Shown: piece after piece, positions 1-7,654 of the stretch
How positions within the stretch are numbered: position 1 is the stretch's first letter
Layout of the letters: every line of letters begins with the position of its first letter
NCBI GenBank assembly: GCA_944377765.1
Contig: CALWFX010000049.1
Location: 1 to 30,704 of the forward strand
Source of the DNA: an uncultured Clostridia bacterium
GTDB lineage: Bacteria; Bacillota; Clostridia; Christensenellales; UBA1242
Reading direction: 5' to 3'
Length of the DNA stretch: 30,704 bases
Made by a program: the position numbers and the translations under genes
Notes under the pieces: generated by a model
The model's input: the letters and a program-made list of their open reading frames with translations, nothing else
Databases searched by the model: none
What the model was told of the DNA's origin: nothing

Positions 1-2
1 GA

Positions 3-554
3 AAAGACGAAAACAATTTAAATGCCTACGACATAGTCAATGGTTATTCAGAAGAAGAATTGAGCAATATTTTCTTTAAATATGGAGAAGAAGAGTTTGC
101 AAAAATTATTGCAAAAAATATTGTTAAAGCAAGAAAAAATAAACCAATTGAAACCACTTTTGAACTCCGAGATATAATTGAAAATAGTTTGCCAAAAAAA
201 GTGGTGTATACTCGTGGCGGTGCGTCAAAAAAAGTTTTTCAGGCAATTAGAATTGAAGTTAATAAAGAACTTGATGGACTTGATACGCTTTTGGAAGAAT
301 TTATTGATATGTTAAATGTTGGTGGCAGAATTACAGTGTTAACTTTTCATAGTTTGGAAGATAGAATTGTGAAAAATGTCTTTAAAAAGGAAAGCACAAA
401 TTGTATTTGTCCGCCAAAAATTCCAATTTGCATTTGTGGGCACAAAGCTAAAGTTAAACTTGTTAACAGAAAACCAATCCTTGCAAGTGTGGAAGAACAG
501 GAAGAAAATTCTCGAAGCACAAGTGCAAAACTTAGGATAGTTGAACGCATATAA
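3..554 (+). CDS. rsmH: 16S rRNA (cytosine(1402)-N4)-methyltransferase RsmH, C-terminal part (5' end outside window)
   Basis: RsmH uses S-adenosylmethionine to methylate C1402 of 16S rRNA in the decoding centre. The frame is open from the window's left edge, and the residues before the TTG at 60 (NAYDIVNGYSEEEL) already match the family, so that TTG is not the start and the gene enters from outside. About 183 residues are visible of a usual ~310. Family hallmarks are FQAIRIEVNKEL, then GGRITVLTFHSLEDRIVK, then the Cys-rich CICPPKIPICICGHK and a closing SAKLRIVERI. The usual HPATR stretch just before FQALRI reads GGASKK here. It heads the rsmH / ftsL-like / PBP order typical of the dcw division cluster; the next gene starts 32 nt downstream. 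Identification is firm from motifs and context; the missing N-terminal SAM-binding part cannot be judged. Confidence 0.93.
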   Translation, partial: KDENNLNAYDIVNGYSEEELSNIFFKYGEEEFAKIIAKNIVKARKNKPIETTFELRDIIENSLPKKVVYTRGGASKKVFQAIRIEVNKELDGLDTLLEEFIDMLNVGGRITVLTFHSLEDRIVKNVFKKESTNCICPPKIPICICGHKAKVKLVNRKPILASVEEQEENSRSTSAKLRIVERI

Positions 555-586
555 GTTATATTTTTGAAAGGAGGATAATAAGATAT

Positions 587-1324
587 ATGGACAGGTTAGT
601 TGAAGAAAAAGTGGAAACTGCCACAGAAGTTAAAGTGGAGCAGACCGATAAACCAAAAGAAGTTCCTAAAAAAGTTATTCTCCATAAAGAAGAATTAAAA
701 AAGCAGGCAGTGGAAGCGCCGGAAGTGGAAGAAGAAAAGCCAAAAAGAGAAATGGTGACATCATATATTTCAGAATTTGAAAATGTAACTATTAAAGATG
801 TTATGGAAAAGGCAGAACAAGAAAAAGAGTTGAAAAAAATTCAGCCAATTGAAAACATAGATGTTGACGAAGGCGAAAATACTGTTATAGAAAGTGAAAA
901 TGAAAAAATAGAAAGTGGCGAAAACACGATAGTTCAACAGCCTGAAAAAACTGTTAAAAAACTTGTTATTGAAAAGCCGAATTATGATTTCATGGTTAAA
1001 GGCAAAAAGAAGGAAAAAGTTAAGAAAAAAGGAAAATTAAAAACCATTTTGATGGCGTGTGCATTGGCAATTTCCTGCATTGGCTGTGTGGCAGGAACAG
1101 TTGTTATAGACAATCTAAGTGGTCAATATTTGGAGTTACAAGATGAATACCATTTAAACTTATTGACATATTTAAAGGACATAAACAACTTGAATGTTAC
1201 TAACAAGGGGCTTGAATTTATTGAAACATATCCAGAAGATTTTAATGATGCTTCTTCAATTGGCAAAACAACAAATTGGTTTGATAATTTGACTAACTTC
1301 ATAACAGGTTTGTTTGGAGGCTAA
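587..1324 (+). CDS. Bitopic division protein, FtsL-like by position and topology
   Basis: Protein of 245 residues with a strong ribosome site (AAAGGAGG at 567-574, 12 nt before ATG). Residues 1-152 are highly charged, Glu/Lys-rich and low-complexity, ending in a Lys-rich block. A single membrane helix at about 153-176 (ILMACALAISCIGCVAGTVV) is followed by about 68 extracytoplasmic residues. This layout, between rsmH and a division PBP, is where FtsL sits in Bacillota. Known FtsL proteins are about 100-120 residues with a short cytoplasmic tail and an outer coiled coil. Here the tail is long and the outer part (SGQYLELQDEYHLNLLTYLKDIN) shows only a short heptad-like stretch. FtsL sequences diverge fast, so homology cannot be shown by eye; function is inferred from position. 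Its last codons carry the GGAGG (1316-1320) that serves the PBP gene, so the two are probably translationally linked. Confidence 0.6.
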   Translation: MDRLVEEKVETATEVKVEQTDKPKEVPKKVILHKEELKKQAVEAPEVEEEKPKREMVTSYISEFENVTIKDVMEKAEQEKELKKIQPIENIDVDEGENTVIESENEKIESGENTIVQQPEKTVKKLVIEKPNYDFMVKGKKKEKVKKKGKLKTILMACALAISCIGCVAGTVVIDNLSGQYLELQDEYHLNLLTYLKDINNLNVTNKGLEFIETYPEDFNDASSIGKTTNWFDNLTNFITGLFGG

Positions 1325-1326
1325 AA

Positions 1327-3225
1327 TTGCAAAAACCTTACACATTACATTCCATGCAAAAGAGAATAATCGCAATTGGTTTAGTTTTGATTTTTCTTGT
1401 TTGCACGCTCTGTGTAAGGCTTTTTTTTGTTCAGATAATTAATGGAAAAGATTATCAAATAAGAGCACTTGACCAGTGGACGAGAGATTTAAAACTAACT
1501 GCTCCGCGTGGCACAATTTACGACAAAACAGGAGATACGCTTGCAGTTTCATACACAACTTACAATGTTTATGTTCGTGGCAGAGAAGTTAAAAATGTCG
1601 AAGAAACAGCAAAATATTTAAGTGAACTTTTAGGGTTAAAGTATGAAAACACTTTGAAGAAAGTATCTAATAAAAACATAAGTGAAAGTCTTTTAAAAAT
1701 GCAAATTGAAAGTGATATTGCAGAAGAAATTTATAACAAAAATCTGGATGGAGTATATCTATCTGAAAATGTTGGTCGTTACTATGTTTATGGAGATTTG
1801 ATGACGCAACTTTTGGGGTTTACAAGTATCGACAATGTGGGGCAAAGTGGAATTGAAGCATATTTTAATAATTATCTGACTGGACAAGATGGATATAGTT
1901 ATGTGCAAAGTGATTTGCAAGGAAAAGAAATTGGTGGAAATTTAAGATATTATGTAAGTGGAGTGCAAGGAAATAACATTACATTAACAGTCGATAGCAA
2001 AATTCAAATTATTCTTGAAAATGTTTTAAATAAAGCATATTCTGAGCAAAAAGCAAAAAGTGTTACTGGCATTGTTATGGAAGCAAAGACAGGAAAAATT
2101 TTGGCAATCTCAAGTAAGCCGAGTTTTGATTTAAATGAAGTGCCAAGAGATGATTTACAAGCCTTGTTTTCATATTCGAAAATGTCCGCAGTTACTGACA
2201 CCTATGAACCGGGGTCTACTTTTAAAATTTTGACAGTTGCCGCAGCCTTGGAAGAAGAAGTGGTTGATTTAGACGATACCTTCTATTGTCCGGGTTATCG
2301 TATGGTGGATGGACAGAAAATTAAATGCTGGAAAACAATAGGACATGGAACACAAACACTTGCCGAAGCCTTTGCCAATTCCTGCAACTGTTGTTTTATG
2401 GATTTGGCATTAAGGCTTGGTGTTGACAAGTTTTATGAATATGCGGAAAAGTTTGGTTTGGGCAGTAAAACAGAGATAACAATCACTGGAGAAAGTGGTG
2501 GAATTCTTATGAAAAAGGAAAATGTAAAAACAGTTGACCTTGCAAGAATGGGGTTTGGCCATGCCATTGCTGTGACGCCAATTCAACTTCTTTCAATTGT
2601 GTCAGCAATAACTAATGGTGGAATATATCACACTCCAACAGTCGTGGAAAAAATTAAAGACATCTATGACAACACCACATACACACCGAAGGTTGAAAGC
2701 AAGCGAATAATTTCGAAGGAAACTAGTAGTTTAGTCAACAGTTTTTTAAAGTTGACCACAAATAAGACGGGAGATTATACGTTTGTTGAAGGTTACAACA
2801 TAGGTGGCAAAACAGGAACAGCACAAAAGTTTAACGAAAATGGTCAGATTGCCCAAGGAAAATATATATCAAGTTTTATTGGCACATATCCAGCAGATGA
2901 ACCAGAATATTTGTTTATGATAATGGTGGACGAACCAAGTGCAGGAGCGTATTATGGCTCCATAGTTGCTTCGCCTTATGGAAAGGAGTTTTTTTCGCAG
3001 TTGTTTGAATATAAAGATATTCCAAAGGATGACGAAACAAGTGTTTGCAAGGAAGTTGTTATGCCTAATATTAAAGGTATGAGTTTGGCAAATGCACTTG
3101 CTTTGTTAAAAACTTTAAATTTGTTTTGTGAAATTGATGGCGAAGGCGGAGTTATAACCGAACAATTGCCACCTGCTGGCACAATTTGTTATGAAGGAGA
3201 AACCATTTTAATTTCAACAGCATAG
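1327..3225 (+). CDS. ftsI: Class B penicillin-binding protein, FtsI/SpoVD type, with C-terminal PASTA domain
   Basis: Transpeptidase that cross-links septal peptidoglycan; 632 residues, close to SpoVD/PBP2B-type proteins. One membrane anchor at about residues 12-34, then the PBP-dimer domain beginning with APRGTIYDKTGDTLA. The transpeptidase domain has all three active-site motifs: S297-T-F-K300 (nucleophile Ser297), S352-C-N354 and K495-T-G-T498. A single PASTA domain occupies about 577-630 (VVMPNIKGMSLANALALLK). The start is TTG, two bases after the previous stop, chosen because GGAGG lies 6 nt upstream and the anchor follows at once. It is the third gene of the rsmH operon. SpoVD versus vegetative FtsI cannot be decided; its place directly after rsmH and the FtsL-like gene suits either. 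No clear terminator follows, so transcription may continue into the peptidase gene. Confidence 0.93.
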   Translation: MQKPYTLHSMQKRIIAIGLVLIFLVCTLCVRLFFVQIINGKDYQIRALDQWTRDLKLTAPRGTIYDKTGDTLAVSYTTYNVYVRGREVKNVEETAKYLSELLGLKYENTLKKVSNKNISESLLKMQIESDIAEEIYNKNLDGVYLSENVGRYYVYGDLMTQLLGFTSIDNVGQSGIEAYFNNYLTGQDGYSYVQSDLQGKEIGGNLRYYVSGVQGNNITLTVDSKIQIILENVLNKAYSEQKAKSVTGIVMEAKTGKILAISSKPSFDLNEVPRDDLQALFSYSKMSAVTDTYEPGSTFKILTVAAALEEEVVDLDDTFYCPGYRMVDGQKIKCWKTIGHGTQTLAEAFANSCNCCFMDLALRLGVDKFYEYAEKFGLGSKTEITITGESGGILMKKENVKTVDLARMGFGHAIAVTPIQLLSIVSAITNGGIYHTPTVVEKIKDIYDNTTYTPKVESKRIISKETSSLVNSFLKLTTNKTGDYTFVEGYNIGGKTGTAQKFNENGQIAQGKYISSFIGTYPADEPEYLFMIMVDEPSAGAYYGSIVASPYGKEFFSQLFEYKDIPKDDETSVCKEVVMPNIKGMSLANALALLKTLNLFCEIDGEGGVITEQLPPAGTICYEGETILISTA

Positions 3226-3264
3226 CATTTATAATCAAGAAAATATGAAAACATATAAATTATT

Positions 3265-3292
3265 TTGGAAAAAGTTAAAAATATAGTATAAT
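3265..3292 (+). promoter_or_regulatory. SigA-type promoter of the YugP-like gene, placed for a leaderless start
   Basis: TTGGAA (3265-3270, 4/6 to consensus), 16-nt spacer, TATAAT (3287-3292). Six nucleotides separate the -10 box from the ATG at 3299, so the expected +1 is the A of the start codon. No Shine-Dalgarno sequence is present. Confidence 0.6.
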
Positions 3293-3298
3293 AATTTT

Positions 3299-4021
3299 AT
3301 GTGGGTTTATATTGTTATTGGTATTGGGGTTGTTTTGTTGTTGCTTATTTGTTTCTGCTTGGCAGTGGCAAACTTTTCTTTTGACAACTTCAAAACAAAA
3401 CTTGAAGAAGCAAGAAGTTATTCCAATTCTCTTGGCTTAAATTGCCTTGATTTTGTTTCTGAAATCAACAACAGATATCTAAATGGAAGTTTGCAAGTTC
3501 AAAGATGTGAAAAATATCAAGACCATTTTTCAGTTGGGGTTATAGCACTTAGTAATGAAACTATGTATTCAGACAGTTTAGCATCTTTTTCCACAGTTTC
3601 ACACGAACTCGGCCATGCAATACAATATAAAAAAGGCGAACTTACAAAACATTGGAATCAAAGAAAGAAAAACAGACTTTTTGGAAAATTCTTTATGCCT
3701 TGTGTTGTGATAGGGTTGGTTTTGGCTATTTTGAATGTTGTGAGCGTTTTGCCAATTTATTGTCTATATATTGGGATTGGCTTTTTAGGACTTGCCTTTC
3801 TAATATTTATGGTGGCAGTTTACACAAAATATATGGAAATAAAAATTGAAAAAGGTGCATCCAAATATGCTGTTGAAATTTTAAAAGAATATCTTTCCCC
3901 AAAAGAAGTTAAATTTTGCACAGAATTTTTAAATTCTGCAAGGCTGACATATTGGGGTGGATTTTTTAGGACGCTTTTAGGCTGGACATTTTTAACTAAA
4001 AAAGAAAACATTTTTTATTAA
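3299..4021 (+). CDS. yugP: YugP-type neutral zinc metallopeptidase (membrane)
   Basis: Membrane-bound zinc peptidase of 240 residues, of the family of B. subtilis YugP (about 225 residues). An N-terminal helix at about 3-25 is followed by a soluble stretch with the zinc motif H102-E-L-G-H106 in the context STVSHELGHAIQYKKGE. Two further helices follow at about 136-182. After them, EIKIEKGASKYAVEIL fits the family's later conserved segment, which usually carries the third zinc ligand as Glu; that ligand assignment is inference. The physiological substrate of the family is not established. The gene has its own promoter immediately upstream and no ribosome binding site, although weak read-through from the PBP operon is possible. 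The start is the only sensible one, because the anchor helix begins at residue 3. Confidence 0.85.
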   Translation: MWVYIVIGIGVVLLLLICFCLAVANFSFDNFKTKLEEARSYSNSLGLNCLDFVSEINNRYLNGSLQVQRCEKYQDHFSVGVIALSNETMYSDSLASFSTVSHELGHAIQYKKGELTKHWNQRKKNRLFGKFFMPCVVIGLVLAILNVVSVLPIYCLYIGIGFLGLAFLIFMVAVYTKYMEIKIEKGASKYAVEILKEYLSPKEVKFCTEFLNSARLTYWGGFFRTLLGWTFLTKKENIFY

Positions 4022-4027
4022 ATAAGA

Positions 4028-4056
4028 TTTACAAATATTTTGAAAAGGTATAGAAT
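4028..4056 (+). promoter_or_regulatory. SigA-type promoter of the 77-aa membrane protein gene
   Basis: TTTACA (4028-4033), 17-nt spacer, TAGAAT (4051-4056). Predicted +1 near 4063, directly ahead of the ribosome site AAAAGGAGA. Confidence 0.6.
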
Positions 4057-4080
4057 AATACTTATTAAAAGGAGATAGTC

Positions 4081-4314
4081 ATGAAAGATATAATAAAAGC
4101 ATTTGATAATTTACCAACAATTGTCAAAGTCATCTTGGCTCTTCCAGGGCTTGATATTGTTTGGGCGGTTTATCGTTTATGCAGGTCTATAGACAAAAAT
4201 AATGTTGTCGGCATAATCTTAGGTGTTTTAATGATTTTGCTTTGCCCAGTGATTGTTTGGATATTAGATATCATCACTCTTATTGCATACGATAAAGTTT
4301 TATGGATTGATTAA
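4081..4314 (+). CDS. Small two-helix membrane protein of unknown function
   Basis: Protein of 77 residues with a good ribosome site (AAAAGGAGA at 4067-4075). It begins MKDIIKAFDNLPTIVKVILA, then has a hydrophobic stretch at about 15-31, a short basic loop (YRLCRSIDKNN) and a second strong helix at about 41-69. It ends KVLWID. The two-helix hairpin with a basic loop resembles short conserved hypothetical membrane proteins of low-GC Gram-positives, but I cannot name a family or a role. It is monocistronic: its own promoter lies upstream and a strong hairpin terminator follows within 5 nt of the stop. Confidence 0.75.
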   Translation: MKDIIKAFDNLPTIVKVILALPGLDIVWAVYRLCRSIDKNNVVGIILGVLMILLCPVIVWILDIITLIAYDKVLWID

Positions 4315-4318
4315 AAAT

Positions 4319-4350
4319 AAAAACCATTTTTAAAAATGGTTTTTATTTTT
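4319..4350. terminator. Bidirectional intrinsic terminator
   Basis: Inverted repeat AAAAACCATTTTT / AAAAATGGTTTTT (4319-4345) followed by a T-run on the plus strand and preceded by an A-run, so it can stop both the 77-aa gene and the convergent gene at 4356-4823. Confidence 0.85.
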
Positions 4351-4355
4351 TGTTT

Positions 4356-4823
4356 TTATTTTCCAAAAAAATTATCTATTTGAGTTTTATAGTGGTTTTC
4401 AGGATTTTTTGTGTCAACAACAGATTGCATCAATGAAAGTTTTGGATGTTTGTTATCAAGAGAGTAGTTTTTAAAATGCTTTTTGTCTTCAAAAATATAA
4501 GTGAAAGCGTTGTTTTTATCAAGATAGAAAGATTGCTGATTTATGGTGCGTTTAAAGTTGTGTCCTGTCTTTTGTGCACGAACAATGCAAGTTATGGAAA
4601 AACTTCCATTTTGATTGTTAGAAACAACGCTATAATTCTTAAAAAGTGTAATAGCCACATCTCTATCATTTACAACTTTATCATAAAGTTCAAAATGTTT
4701 TTTTGTGTCATCTTGATTTTCCAAAATTGCAAGAACATCTTTTAAAAAATAAGCAAACTTTTCGTCTTTTGCCTTTAATTGAATTTTCTTAATTCTTTTA
4801 ATTAAATTTAAACTCTTATCCAT
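4356..4823 (-). CDS. Hypothetical soluble protein
   Basis: Protein of 155 residues with a strong ribosome site (AAGGAGAAAAA reading into ATG on the minus strand). It has no signal peptide or membrane helix. The N-terminal third is Lys-rich and helical (KSLNLIKRIKKIQLKAKDEKF). The middle looks like alternating strands (SFSITCIVRAQKTG, KRTINQQSFYLDKN, AFTYIFEDKKHF). I recognise no domain or catalytic motif. It is transcribed alone toward the shared terminator at 4319-4350, divergent from the glyQS T-box leader. It is a convincing gene because of the ribosome site, promoter and length, but its function is unknown. Confidence 0.7.
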   Translation of the reverse strand: MDKSLNLIKRIKKIQLKAKDEKFAYFLKDVLAILENQDDTKKHFELYDKVVNDRDVAITLFKNYSVVSNNQNGSFSITCIVRAQKTGHNFKRTINQQSFYLDKNNAFTYIFEDKKHFKNYSLDNKHPKLSLMQSVVDTKNPENHYKTQIDNFFGK

Positions 4824-4921
4824 TTTTTCTCCTTAATAATCAGAATGTAAATTTTAATATTTAGAAATCATATAAAATTATATAATTGGTGTAAACTTAA
4901 AGATTTTTTCTCTGACTGATA

Positions 4922-4951
4922 TATTATACAACATATATTTTAAATTTTCAA
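4922..4951 (-). promoter_or_regulatory. Candidate SigA promoter of the 155-aa hypothetical gene
   Basis: Reading the minus strand: TTGAAA (4951-4946), 18-nt spacer, TATAAT (4927-4922). Predicted +1 near 4915 gives a leader of about 90 nt, in which I see nothing else recognisable. Confidence 0.5.
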
Positions 4952-4980
4952 TACATTTTTTTATGCAAGTGTGAAAAATC

Positions 4981-5009
4981 TTGACAAAAATTTAAGAATA
5001 ATCTATAAT
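4981..5009 (+). promoter_or_regulatory. Consensus SigA promoter driving the glyQS T-box leader
   Basis: Perfect TTGACA (4981-4986), 17-nt spacer, perfect TATAAT (5004-5009). Predicted +1 near 5016. Such a strong promoter fits control by leader attenuation rather than by initiation. Confidence 0.9.
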
Positions 5010-5015
5010 ACGAAA

Positions 5016-5160
5016 TAGCAATGACGGAATTGGCAACTCCCGAGCAAACGCTTGTCGGCGTAAAGACAGTTAAAAAGGCAAACATTCGTTTGTGAAATAG
5101 GGTGGAACAGCGGTTTTTAAGTCGCCCCTATGCTAAAATTTTAGCATGGGGTTTTATTTT
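5016..5160 (+). promoter_or_regulatory. Glycine T-box riboswitch (transcriptional), compact
   Basis: T-box leaders bind uncharged tRNA and open transcription of aminoacylation genes. The T-box sequence AGGGTGGAACAGCGG is at 5099-5113 (canonical AGGGTGGNACCGCG, one change), and its pairing strand GTCGCCCCT is at 5121-5129. The latter shares CCCC with the terminator stem, so the two structures are mutually exclusive. The likely glycine specifier is GGC at 5077-5079, followed by A as usual; a second GGC lies at 5032-5034. One possible stem I pairs 5024-5030 with 5084-5089 and 5035-5038 with 5068-5071, leaving the 5077 GGC in an internal loop. Only about 83 nt separate the predicted +1 from the T-box, which is short for stem I plus stem III, and no AGTA bulge is evident. 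Confidence 0.85.
5125..5160 (+). terminator. T-box leader terminator hairpin
   Basis: CCCC, one bulged T, then the palindrome ATGCTAAAATTTTAGCAT (5130-5147), then GGGG and TTTTATTTT. Its CCCC is also needed by the antiterminator, the hallmark of a T-box switch. It ends 27 nt before the glyQS start codon. Confidence 0.9.
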
Positions 5161-5186
5161 ACCCCATTCGCAAAAAGGAGAGAGAT

Positions 5187-6560
5187 ATGGATAAAAATTT
5201 AACAATGGACAAACTTGTAAACCTTTGCAAAAATCGTGGTTTTGTTTTTCAAGGCAGTGAAATTTATGGTGGTTTTGCAAACACTTGGGATTTTGGACCA
5301 GTTGGTGTGGAACTTAAAAACAACATTAAAAGAGCATGGTGGAAAAAATTTGTGCAAGAAGACCCAAACACCTATGGTGTGGATGCAGCAATTTTGATGA
5401 ATCCAAAAGTTTGGGAAGCAAGCGGGCATGTTCAAAGTTTTTCTGATCCACAAATGGACTGCAAGTCTTGTAAATATCGTTTTCGTGCAGACAACTTAAT
5501 TGAAGAACACTCAAAAAACTCTGTGTCTGCTGAGAAAATGACCACAAAGGAAATGGAAGATTATATTGCAGAGCATAAAATCAAATGTCCACACTGCGGA
5601 AATTTCAACTGGACACCAATTCGCCAATTTAAGTTGATGTTTGAAACCAGTCGTGGAACAGTTGAAGGGGAAAAAGATGTCGTTTATCTTCGTCCTGAAA
5701 CCTGCCAAGGCGAATATGTCAACTTTTTGAATGTGCAAAGAACAATGAGAGCAAAAGTTCCTTTCGCCATTGCCCAAATTGGTAAATCTTTTAGAAATGA
5801 AATAACTCCTGGAAATTTCTTGTTTAGAACAGTTGAGTTTGAACAAATGGAACTTCAAATGTTCTGTCACCCAGAAAAGTCTATGGAATTTTATAAGAAT
5901 TATAAAGATAGAGCAATGAAGTTTGTGGAAGAACTTGGACTAACTAAAGAAAATTTAAGATACCATGACCATGAAAAACTTGCTCACTATGCAAAAGCCG
6001 CTTGCGACATTCAATATAATTTCCCAATTGGTTGGCAAGAACTTAATGGAATACATCATAGGGGAATATGGGATTTATCTCGTCATGGAGACTTTAGCGG
6101 GAAAAACATGGAATATCTTGACCCATACACAAATGAAAAGTTTTTACCTAATGTTATCGAATATTCAATAGGTGCAGACAGACTTATGCTTGCAATTATG
6201 AGTGAAGCCTATGAAGAAGAAAAGTTGGAAAATGGTGAAACAAGGGTGGTTATGCACTTTAAACCATTCCTTGCACCTTTCAAAGTGGCAATTCTTCCAC
6301 TTCAAAAGAATTTAGGAGAAAAAGCAAAAGAAGTTTACAATCTTTTATCAAAGAAATTTATGTGTGATTACGACGAGGCAGGTTCAATTGGCAAGCGCTA
6401 TCGTCGTCAAGATGAAATTGGCACACCATTCTGCGTAACAATCGACTTTGACACACTTGAAGATAATACTGTAACAGTTAGGGATAGAGATACCATGGCT
6501 CAAATAAGACTTCCAATTGACGAACTTGCAGATTATGTTCAAAAGAAAATTGAATATTAA
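5187..6560 (+). CDS. glyQS: Glycine--tRNA ligase, dimeric (alpha2) class II type
   Basis: Charges tRNA-Gly with glycine in the cytoplasm; 457 residues, normal for the bacterial single-chain GlyRS (also called glyS/GRS1 type). The N-terminus RGFVFQGSEIYGGFANTWDFGPVG is diagnostic. A zinc-binding insertion has C92-x2-C95 and C134-P-H-C137. Class II motif 2 lies around FRNEITPGNFLFRTVEFEQME, and motif 3 is GADRLMLAIM. The anticodon-binding domain starts at about residue 360 (LAPFKVAILPLQKN) and includes YDEAGSIGKRYRRQDEIGTPFCVTID. The ribosome site AAAAGGAGAGAG precedes the ATG. It is monocistronic, controlled by the glycine T-box leader directly upstream, and closed by a hairpin terminator. Nothing is missing. 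Confidence 0.97.
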   Translation: MDKNLTMDKLVNLCKNRGFVFQGSEIYGGFANTWDFGPVGVELKNNIKRAWWKKFVQEDPNTYGVDAAILMNPKVWEASGHVQSFSDPQMDCKSCKYRFRADNLIEEHSKNSVSAEKMTTKEMEDYIAEHKIKCPHCGNFNWTPIRQFKLMFETSRGTVEGEKDVVYLRPETCQGEYVNFLNVQRTMRAKVPFAIAQIGKSFRNEITPGNFLFRTVEFEQMELQMFCHPEKSMEFYKNYKDRAMKFVEELGLTKENLRYHDHEKLAHYAKAACDIQYNFPIGWQELNGIHHRGIWDLSRHGDFSGKNMEYLDPYTNEKFLPNVIEYSIGADRLMLAIMSEAYEEEKLENGETRVVMHFKPFLAPFKVAILPLQKNLGEKAKEVYNLLSKKFMCDYDEAGSIGKRYRRQDEIGTPFCVTIDFDTLEDNTVTVRDRDTMAQIRLPIDELADYVQKKIEY

Positions 6561-6582
6561 ATTTATAAAAAATAATTTAAAT

Positions 6583-6618
6583 AAAAAATCAATAAAAAAT
6601 AAATTTTATTGATTTTTT
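6583..6618. terminator. Terminator shared by glyQS and the convergent SDR gene
   Basis: AT-only stem AAAAAATCAATAAAA / TTTTATTGATTTTTT (6583-6597 with 6604-6618) with T-runs on both strands. It lies between the two stop codons. Confidence 0.75.
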
Positions 6619-6647
6619 TGTTTATTTTTTAATTATTTGAATATTTA

Positions 6648-7457
6648 TTAACAATATAATTTGTTTACAATATAATTTATTAATTTCGTTGAAAGAATTC
6701 TTGGTAAGAAAACAACAAGTTTATATGCAAAGCCGACAGTTTTTCTTAGTGGTGGGTTTTTCTTTTGAAGAACTTTACAAACCGCTTTGCCAACCGAGTC
6801 AGGACTTTTTCCTGTTTGTTCATCCTTTTCAACTTTCTTTATTGACTTTTCAACATTCTTCTTATAGTTTTCGTCAGCACTGTCGTTATCAACAATTCTG
6901 TTTTGTGTAAAACCTGTTTTTGTGTCGCCAGGAAGGATTGCTGTAACTTTGATGTTAAAAGGTTTAACTTCGTTTGCAAGCGCTTTTGAAAAAATTTCCA
7001 CACCTGCTTTTGTTGCACTGTAAGTTGCTTGGAAGGGTAAAGGAATAATTCCACCAACAGAAGAGATATTGATAATGTTTCCGCCACCGCTTTTTTTAAG
7101 ATATTTAACAGCAACTCCACTTAATGCGATCACAGCAGATAGATTTGTGTTTACAAGTGCATAGATATTTTCCGCCTTTGTGTTTTCAATGGCCCCAGCA
7201 ATTCCAAAGCCAGCATTGTTGATAAAAATATCAATATGTCCATTTGCTTCATAAATTTCTTTTAATATATTGTCAATTTGTGTGGTGTTGTTGACATCTC
7301 CTTCAAAACTTTTCACATATTCTTCATGTGGTTGCATATTTTTTGAAATATCATAAACCTTAACATTCTTTTTAACAAGTTGTTTTGCAATGGCAAGTCC
7401 AATTCCGCCACTTCCACCAGTGATGATTGCCACTTTATTTTCCAATCTATTTTTCAT
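6648..7457 (-). CDS. Short-chain dehydrogenase/reductase (classical SDR)
   Basis: NAD(P)-dependent oxidoreductase of 269 residues, the usual length for classical SDRs. Visible are the cofactor motif T13-G-G-S-G-G-I-G20, D54 (adenine contact region, GDVNN), N80-N-A-G83 and the catalytic set Ser133, Tyr146 and Lys150 in YSATK. After the core, PGDTKTGFT is the usual post-catalytic loop. The C-terminal tail (from about 235, VGFAYKLVVFLPRILSTKLINYIV) is hydrophobic and may touch the membrane, as in several SDRs acting on lipid or steroid-like substrates. The substrate cannot be assigned. It is monocistronic, with ribosome site AAAGGAAG, and its end is convergent with glyQS. Confidence 0.9.
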   Translation of the reverse strand: MKNRLENKVAIITGGSGGIGLAIAKQLVKKNVKVYDISKNMQPHEEYVKSFEGDVNNTTQIDNILKEIYEANGHIDIFINNAGFGIAGAIENTKAENIYALVNTNLSAVIALSGVAVKYLKKSGGGNIINISSVGGIIPLPFQATYSATKAGVEIFSKALANEVKPFNIKVTAILPGDTKTGFTQNRIVDNDSADENYKKNVEKSIKKVEKDEQTGKSPDSVGKAVCKVLQKKNPPLRKTVGFAYKLVVFLPRILSTKLINYIVNKLYC

Positions 7458-7487
7458 AATTTCTTCCTTTTAAATGATTATAAAATT

Positions 7488-7515
7488 ATTATAATATTTT
7501 TTAAAAAAACTTCAA
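7488..7515 (-). promoter_or_regulatory. Candidate promoter of the SDR gene
   Basis: Minus strand: TTGAAG (7515-7510), 16-nt spacer, TATAAT (7493-7488). Predicted +1 near 7481, just upstream of the AAAGGAAG ribosome site. Confidence 0.5.
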
Positions 7516-7574
7516 AATAAAATTAAAAATATTTTTAAACCATTAAAAAATTAATTTTTCATATATTTTTTAAT

Positions 7575-7602
7575 AAAAAATACGGAATTTTCCGCATTTT
7601 TT
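7575..7602 (-). terminator. Terminator of the ABC-F operon
   Basis: AAAAAATACGGAA (7575-7587) pairs with TTCCGCATTTTTT (7590-7602); the only G/C-bearing stem in this gap. On the minus strand it follows the ABC-F stop by about 50 nt and ends in a T-run. Confidence 0.75.
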
Positions 7603-7654
7603 ATTATTTTTCAATTTTTATTTATTTTTTAAATTAAAATTAAATATTTTTATT

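Noticed and set aside
60..62. TTG as the start of the first gene
   Set aside because: The frame is open to position 3 and the upstream residues match RsmH, so the gene continues beyond the window.
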